From Bacteroidota bacterium (lineage in GTDB: Bacteria > Bacteroidota > Kryptoniia > Kryptoniales > JAKASW01): DNA of 5,946 bases. Made by a program: the position numbers and the translations under genes. The DNA is taken from contig JAJYGB010000570.1 in the NCBI GenBank assembly GCA_021785235.1, forward strand, positions 1 to 5,946, written 5' to 3'. Positions 1-5,946 of the stretch are shown piece after piece. The notes under the pieces are model-generated. The model searched no databases, was not told the origin of the DNA, and saw only the letters and a list, made by a program, of their open reading frames with translations. Position 1 is the stretch's first letter; the number at the start of each line of letters is the position of its first letter.

Positions 1-1377
1 CCGGTCCCGATAGAGGATCTCATCGGCAAGGGGAAGAATCAGAAGAACATGAGCGACGTGTCGCCGGAAGTCGTAGCGGAATACTCGGGCGAGGACGCGG
101 ACATAGCGCTTCAGCTGACCGACGCGCTTCATAAGAAACTAGAGAAAATGAATCTCCTCGGACTTTGCGAGGGAATGGAATTTCCGCTCGTAGAAGTTCT
201 CGCCGAAATAGAGAAGACCGGTGTTAAGATAGATACTGAAATACTCGGACAAATCTCGAAGGAACTCGAGCGGATGATCGAGAACCTTGCCCTCGACATT
301 TATAAGCAGGCAGGCGAGGAGTTCAACATAAACTCTCCGAAGCAGCTTGGGGATATTCTGTTCAATAAGATGAAACTCCCTTCAGGAAAGAAGACCAAGA
401 CGGGGTTTTCGACCGACGTTTTCGTGCTTGAAGAGTTGAGCGCGCAGCACCCGATAGCTGACAACATTTTGTCATATAGAAAGCTTACGAAGCTCAAGTC
501 GACGTATGTTGACGCGCTACCCACACTGATCAATCCTCGCACCGGCCGCGTTCACACTTCGTTCAACCAAACCGTTGCCGCAACCGGGAGGCTCAGCTCG
601 TCCGATCCTAATCTCCAGAATATCCCGATACGAGGCGAGATGGGGAAGGAAATTCGCAAGGCTTTTGTCCCCGGCGAAAAGGGATGGGTGATGATGTCCG
701 CCGATTATTCTCAGATTGAACTTCGCGTGATGGCACACATCTGCAAAGACGAAGGGATGATCGAGGCATTTCAGAAACACGAGGATATACACCGCACAAC
801 AGCGTCGAAGGTGTTCGGCGTGGCGCCGGACAAGGTTACTTCAGACATGCGCCGGAAGGCGAAGGAGGTTAACTTCGGCCTGCTATACGGCATCGGACCA
901 TACGGACTCAAGCTCCGGCTCGGTATTTCGCAGACCGAGGCGAAGGAGGTCATCGACACGTACTTTCAGAGATTCCCGAGGGTCCGTGAATATATAGACG
1001 GGACGCTTGACTTTGCCCGCAAGCACGGCTTTGTCGAGACGCTACTCGGCAGGCGTCGTTATCTGGCGAACATCAACAGCAAGAACTCTGCGGTCCGGAT
1101 GGCCGAAGAACGCCAGGCGATCAACATGCCGATACAAGGGACGGCCGCGGACATGATCAAGCTCGCGATGGTCGGCATCTTCCGCGAGATGGAGAAGCAG
1201 GGGATGAGATCGAGGATGATACTCCAGGTGCACGATGAGCTCGTCTTCGAAGCCCCGAAAGATGAGTTGAAGAAACTCGAGTCTCTCGTTCGCGACGGGA
1301 TGACAAACGCTTTGAAGCTGAGTGTTCCTGTAGAAGTCGAAGTCGGCACCGGGCCAAACTGGCTCGATGCACACTGA
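1..1377 (+). CDS. polA: DNA polymerase I, C-terminal half (5' end outside window)
   Basis: This is family A DNA polymerase, which fills gaps and replaces RNA primers during repair and lagging-strand synthesis. The frame is open from base 1, so the ATG at 49 is internal; 458 residues are visible and they end in NWLDAH, like E. coli PolA. Numbering from the first visible residue, the sequence runs colinear with E. coli PolA at an offset of about 470, so roughly half of the protein is present. The first residues are the end of the 3'-5' exonuclease domain, with the Exo III motif Tyr28-x3-Asp32. The polymerase domain has TGRLSSSDPNLQNIPIR (195-211), motif A DYSQIELR with Asp235 and Glu240, motif B with Arg284, Lys288, Phe292 and Tyr296, and motif C QVHDELVFE with His411, Asp412 and Glu413. 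All catalytic residues are present. The 5'-3' nuclease domain and the Exo I and II motifs would lie upstream, unseen. No terminator hairpin follows. Confidence 0.97.
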   Translation, partial: PVPIEDLIGKGKNQKNMSDVSPEVVAEYSGEDADIALQLTDALHKKLEKMNLLGLCEGMEFPLVEVLAEIEKTGVKIDTEILGQISKELERMIENLALDIYKQAGEEFNINSPKQLGDILFNKMKLPSGKKTKTGFSTDVFVLEELSAQHPIADNILSYRKLTKLKSTYVDALPTLINPRTGRVHTSFNQTVAATGRLSSSDPNLQNIPIRGEMGKEIRKAFVPGEKGWVMMSADYSQIELRVMAHICKDEGMIEAFQKHEDIHRTTASKVFGVAPDKVTSDMRRKAKEVNFGLLYGIGPYGLKLRLGISQTEAKEVIDTYFQRFPRVREYIDGTLDFARKHGFVETLLGRRRYLANINSKNSAVRMAEERQAINMPIQGTAADMIKLAMVGIFREMEKQGMRSRMILQVHDELVFEAPKDELKKLESLVRDGMTNALKLSVPVEVEVGTGPNWLDAH

Positions 1378-1385
1378 TTTAGAAT

Positions 1386-2375
1386 TTACCTGATGAACAT
1401 CTCCAATATCCTGTAGGCTCCCGCCCCGATCAGAGCCGCCATCGGGATCGTCAGCACCCACGCCATAACGATGTTTCCGGCCACTCCCCATCGTACAGCG
1501 GAAAGACGCTTCGTCGCGCCGACACCCATTATACCGCCGTTGATCGTGTGAGTAGTGCTGACCGGTATGCCCAAAAAAGTTGCGACGAGAAGCGTAATGC
1601 CACCCGCCGTTTCTGCGCAGAAGCCATCCACCGGCCGAAGGCGCGTAATCTTCTGACCCATAGTCTTCACGATTCTCCATCCGCCGAAAAGAGTCCCCAT
1701 GGCGATGGTGAAGTTGCACATTACAATGACCCAGAAAGGCACGACGAAAGACTTCAATAAACCGGCCGTAACGAGAAGTCCCGTTATAACCCCCATGGTT
1801 TTTTGAGCGTCGTTTGTGCCATGTCCGAGGCTCAGGAAAGCGGCGGAAACAAGCTGGAGCTTTCGGAAGGCTCCGTTGACTTTTGTCGACGATCTTTTGT
1901 GAAAGATCCACATGACAGCAGTCATTAATAAGAATGCCACTACGAGTCCCATTACCGGCGCGACAACTATGAAGACCAGAGTCCCTGTCCAGCCGCTGTA
2001 CAGAATCGCGGAGAATCCAGCTTTCGCGATGGCGGCTCCGGCATAACCGCCCATTAACGCGTGTGACGAGCTAGTAGGAAGGCCGTAGTACCATGTTATC
2101 AAATCCCAGGCAATCGCCCCGATGAGGCCGCTCATAATAACGTATTCGTTGACCGCACTCAGTTCGACCAGCCCTTTGCCGAGCGTGTCGGCCACTCTAA
2201 GCCCGAAAAAGAATGCCGCGATGAAATTGAAGAACGCCGCCCATGCCACGGCTTTTCTCGGGGTCAGGACGCGAGTCGATACGACTGTAGCGATTGAGTT
2301 CGCTGAATCGTGAAATCCGTTCAGGAAATCAAAGACGAGCGCGACTGCGATTATGACGATTACGAGAGTGAGCAT
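1386..2375 (-). CDS. pit: PiT-family inorganic phosphate transporter
   Basis: This is an inner-membrane secondary transporter of the PiT family (PHO4, PF01384), which takes up inorganic phosphate or metal-phosphate with H+ or Na+; the sequence does not tell which ion. The 329 residues carry both halves of the family's inverted repeat. The first signature, GFHDSANSIATVVSTR, lies at 20-35 (Asp23, Asn26); the second, GHGTNDAQKTMG, at 184-195 (Asn188, Asp189). Each half also has a TSSSHALMGG (101-110) or STTHTINGG (273-281) segment. Hydrophobic segments lie near 2-19, 42-61, 78-97, 131-157, 197-232, 255-280 and 296-325. The only clear hydrophilic loop is short (about 158-175), so this is the compact form, like B. 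subtilis Pit, not the about 500-residue E. coli PitA. It starts with ATG 15 bases after the DUF47 stop and has no Shine-Dalgarno site, so translation may be coupled to the upstream gene. Its stop lies 8 bases from that of polA. Confidence 0.95.
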   Translation of the reverse strand: MLTLVIVIIAVALVFDFLNGFHDSANSIATVVSTRVLTPRKAVAWAAFFNFIAAFFFGLRVADTLGKGLVELSAVNEYVIMSGLIGAIAWDLITWYYGLPTSSSHALMGGYAGAAIAKAGFSAILYSGWTGTLVFIVVAPVMGLVVAFLLMTAVMWIFHKRSSTKVNGAFRKLQLVSAAFLSLGHGTNDAQKTMGVITGLLVTAGLLKSFVVPFWVIVMCNFTIAMGTLFGGWRIVKTMGQKITRLRPVDGFCAETAGGITLLVATFLGIPVSTTHTINGGIMGVGATKRLSAVRWGVAGNIVMAWVLTIPMAALIGAGAYRILEMFIR

Positions 2376-2390
2376 CGCTACGAAGCGGGA

Positions 2391-3035
2391 TCAGGCGTGT
2401 TTGATCAGTATCGATTCGAGGACGTTAGCGACGTCTTCGCAGCGATCTGTCGCCGTTTCCAATCCTATATATATCTCCTTCAGCTTTATCAATTCCACGG
2501 CATTCTTCTCGTTCTCAAACAGATCCGCTATGGCGAGAGTGAACACCGTATCGGCATCATTCTCATACTCGTTTACCTTTTTCAGCACATCCTGGAGCAT
2601 GCGAGTATTCTTGAAGTCCCTCAGATAAGTAACCCCTTTGCCGACCATCTCTACCTGCAGCTCGATAATCTCCATCAGTCTGCGCATGTACTGGGTGGCG
2701 TTCTTCACGTTGTACAAAACGAAACGCGAAGAGGTACCGTTAATGTAGTCCATGATATCATCGAGTGAGGAGGCGAGCTGGTGGATGTCTTCTCTGTCGA
2801 AGGGCGTTACAAACGTCGCGTTGAGCTCGGCGAAAATTCGGTGCGTCACTTCGTCCGCCTGATGCTCCAGGTTCTCGATTTCATCCGCGATGCTCTTGGT
2901 TCGAGCGACATCCGAGTCGGGGATCTTCTTAAGCGCCACCGAAGCTTTAAGCAGAAGTTTGGTCATCTCCTCAAACAAAGAATAGAACTTCTCGTCATGC
3001 GGGAGGAGCACTTGAATCATTCTGTCGATTTTCAC
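2391..3035 (-). CDS. DUF47 / PhoU-like phosphate transport regulator
   Basis: This is a DUF47 (PhoU_div, PF01865) protein, an all-helical, probably cytosolic relative of PhoU. It is commonly encoded directly before pit genes and thought to control phosphate uptake through them; its biochemical role is poorly defined. With the GTG start at 3035 it has 214 residues, close to the usual 205-215. The family opening LLPHDEKFYSLFEE lies at 10-23. ExxxD motifs, which bind metal clusters in PhoU proteins, are seen as Glu57-x3-Asp61, Glu158-x3-Asp162 and Glu193-x3-Asp197. FDREDIHQL is at 79-87. There is no signal peptide or membrane segment. The start is uncertain. ATG at 3020 gives 209 residues. The in-frame ATG at 3110 and TTG at 3185 would add 25 and 50 residues that do not look like the family and would run through a promoter-like site. 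None of these starts has a good Shine-Dalgarno sequence. The pit start lies 15 bases downstream, so the two genes form an operon. Confidence 0.9.
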   Translation of the reverse strand: MKIDRMIQVLLPHDEKFYSLFEEMTKLLLKASVALKKIPDSDVARTKSIADEIENLEHQADEVTHRIFAELNATFVTPFDREDIHQLASSLDDIMDYINGTSSRFVLYNVKNATQYMRRLMEIIELQVEMVGKGVTYLRDFKNTRMLQDVLKKVNEYENDADTVFTLAIADLFENEKNAVELIKLKEIYIGLETATDRCEDVANVLESILIKHA

Positions 3036-3071
3036 AGTCAGCCCACTGTCAATTGATAGAAGGAAAGCGAG

Positions 3072-3102
3072 TAAATTTAACCGGCGGCCCCCATTTTTCA
3101 AA
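3072..3102 (-). promoter_or_regulatory. Candidate Bacteroidota-type promoter of the DUF47-pit operon
   Basis: On the minus strand TTTG (3102-3099) is followed by exactly 19 bases and then TAAATTTA (3079-3072). The Bacteroidota housekeeping consensus is TTTG, 19-21 bases, TAnnTTTG; this site misses only the last G. Transcription would start near 3065, about 30 bases before the GTG at 3035, which supports that start or the ATG at 3020. The match is short enough to occur by chance, and it matters only if the organism has a Bacteroidota-like sigma factor, which the window cannot show. TAAATTTA is also its own reverse complement. Confidence 0.35.
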
Positions 3103-3137
3103 GTAATCATGAGAATTAGCAGAAATTTAGATGTAGT

Positions 3138-3180
3138 CTTGATTTGATGCGGCGCAATCAAAGTTAAAGCTGACTTGATT
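3138..3180 (-). repeat. Three AATCAAG/CTTTGATT-like copies upstream of the DUF47-pit operon
   Basis: Read on the minus strand, AATCAAG occurs at 3180-3174 and again at 3144-3138, with an inverted copy CTTTGATT between them (3163-3156). The two direct copies start 36 bases apart. The middle copy can also pair with TTTGAT nearby to form a hairpin of eight pairs with one bulged base (3143-3162, GGC loop). The group sits just upstream of the candidate promoter, where an activator would bind. It is not a PhoB box that I recognise; that it is an operator is inference. Confidence 0.3.
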
Positions 3181-3239
3181 TTCAACCACGATTTCCGAAA
3201 TTATTGTCAGAGGCCTTGGCCCGAGACTTCCGCTTCCGG

Positions 3240-3269
3240 TTGATAATCGCGGGATGTCATTATAAATTG
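3240..3269 (+). promoter_or_regulatory. Candidate clpC promoter
   Basis: TTGATA (3240-3245) and TATAAA (3261-3266) look like sigma-70 -35 and -10 boxes, but the 15-base spacing is short. The same stretch also reads as TTG (3240-3242), 20 bases, TAAATTG (3263-3269), a partial match to the Bacteroidota type. Either would leave a leader of about 90 bases before clpC. A minus-strand TATAAT (3264-3259) overlaps, without a good -35. I see no CtsR heptads, CIRCE element or sigma-32-like site, so stress control of clpC is not evident here. Confidence 0.25.
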
Positions 3270-3355
3270 ACGTTGAAGTTGATCTGATTCTGAGACTGGA
3301 GCCTGAAACTTGCTCAGCCTCTTAAGTGTTGGATTAAGCACAGGAAAAAAATACT

Positions 3356-3359
3356 AGGT
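3356..3359 (+). promoter_or_regulatory. Weak ribosome binding site of clpC
   Basis: AGGT ends five bases before the ATG at 3365. It is a short match to the anti-Shine-Dalgarno sequence but is well spaced, and it agrees with the start set by the conserved N-terminus MEGNFSNRVQ. The AGGA at 3342-3345 is too far upstream for this ATG. Confidence 0.45.
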
Positions 3360-3364
3360 ACGAA

Positions 3365-5881
<2,517 letters not shown>

Positions 5882-5904
5882 AATATTGATTGTGATTGAA
5901 TATG

Positions 5905-5939
5905 AACGCCCGACGGTTTCGCCGGGCGTTTTTTTTTTT
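5905..5939 (+). terminator. Intrinsic terminator of clpC
   Basis: AACGCCCGACG (5905-5915) pairs with CGCCGGGCGTT (5920-5930) around the loop GTTT, giving ten pairs and one A-C mismatch. The stem is rich in G+C and runs into eleven T residues (5929-5939). It begins 24 bases after the clpC stop. The left arm is preceded by no long A-tract, so it should work mainly for plus-strand transcripts. Confidence 0.93.
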
Positions 5940-5946
5940 GTAACCC

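Larger units (their letters stand above)
3036..3364. other. Divergent intergenic region between the DUF47-pit operon and clpC
   Basis: These 329 bases hold no convincing gene. The minus frame stays open up to 3185, but the extra residues (KIKSALTLIAPHQ...) resemble no family member and the region is richer in A+T than the genes. It carries a candidate minus-strand promoter (3072-3102), AATCAAG/CTTTGATT repeats (3138-3180), a candidate plus-strand promoter (3240-3269), three tandem TTGANN hexamers (3267-3284), a doubled CTTCCG (3227-3238) and an 11-base palindrome ATTTCCGAAAT (3191-3201). I see no tRNA, riboswitch or intrinsic terminator in it. Confidence 0.8.

Noticed and set aside
49..51. 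ATG as the start of a short 442-residue polymerase
   Set aside because: The frame is open to base 1 and the 16 upstream codons continue the PolA exonuclease domain (IEDLIGKGKNQ), so the gene begins outside the window.
1042..1911. A 289-codon open frame antisense to the end of polA and out of frame with pit
   Set aside because: It runs through two conserved genes and its Arg/His-rich translation shows no domain; a frame shadow.
2310..2768. A 152-codon plus-strand open frame antisense to the pit/DUF47 junction
   Set aside because: It lies opposite two conserved genes, has no ribosome binding site and no recognisable protein family.
3047..3052. Minus-strand TTGACA as a -35 box
   Set aside because: There is no -10 box at 16-18 bases downstream, and the downstream part would lie within the DUF47 coding sequence.
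3321..3338. Hairpin CTTAA...TTAAG in the clpC leader as an RNA thermometer or regulator
   Set aside because: Only five A/T-rich pairs around an eight-base loop; it would be very unstable and it does not cover the ribosome binding site.
3186..3364. CtsR or HrcA (CIRCE) operator before clpC
   Set aside because: I found neither the GGTCAAA tandem heptads nor the TTAGCACTC/GAGTGCTAA inverted repeat.

Overview
The window is ordinary bacterial chromosome, with about half G+C. It holds four protein genes that I can identify. My best guess is a member of the Bacteroidota/Chlorobiota/Ignavibacteria side of the FCB group. This is inference from how the ClpC and PolA sequences read, from the lack of clear Shine-Dalgarno sites before the two minus-strand genes, and from one promoter-like site of Bacteroidota type. 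No rRNA or other decisive marker is present.

Layout. Positions 1-1377 (+) carry the C-terminal half of DNA polymerase I (polA). It is open at the left edge and is followed, after only 8 bases, by the convergent end of a two-gene minus-strand operon. That operon reads from right to left: a PhoU-like DUF47 protein (about 3035-2391), then a PiT-family phosphate transporter (2375-1386), separated by 15 bases. A 329-base non-coding stretch (3036-3364) lies between the DUF47 gene and the divergent clpC gene. It carries a candidate promoter for each direction and a set of AATCAAG-like repeats. clpC (3365-5881, +) is complete and is closed by a strong intrinsic terminator (5905-5939).

How the genes work together. 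DUF47 and PiT form a known functional pair: low-affinity inorganic phosphate uptake with a PhoU-like helical partner thought to control it. PolA (repair and Okazaki-fragment processing) and ClpC (AAA+ unfoldase for ClpP) are housekeeping genes with no evident link to phosphate or to each other. I see no mobile element, CRISPR array, tRNA, rRNA or defence system. The most useful observations concern the 3036-3364 regulatory region, the DUF47 start codon, and the conserved phospho-arginine-type acidic residues of the ClpC N-domain.
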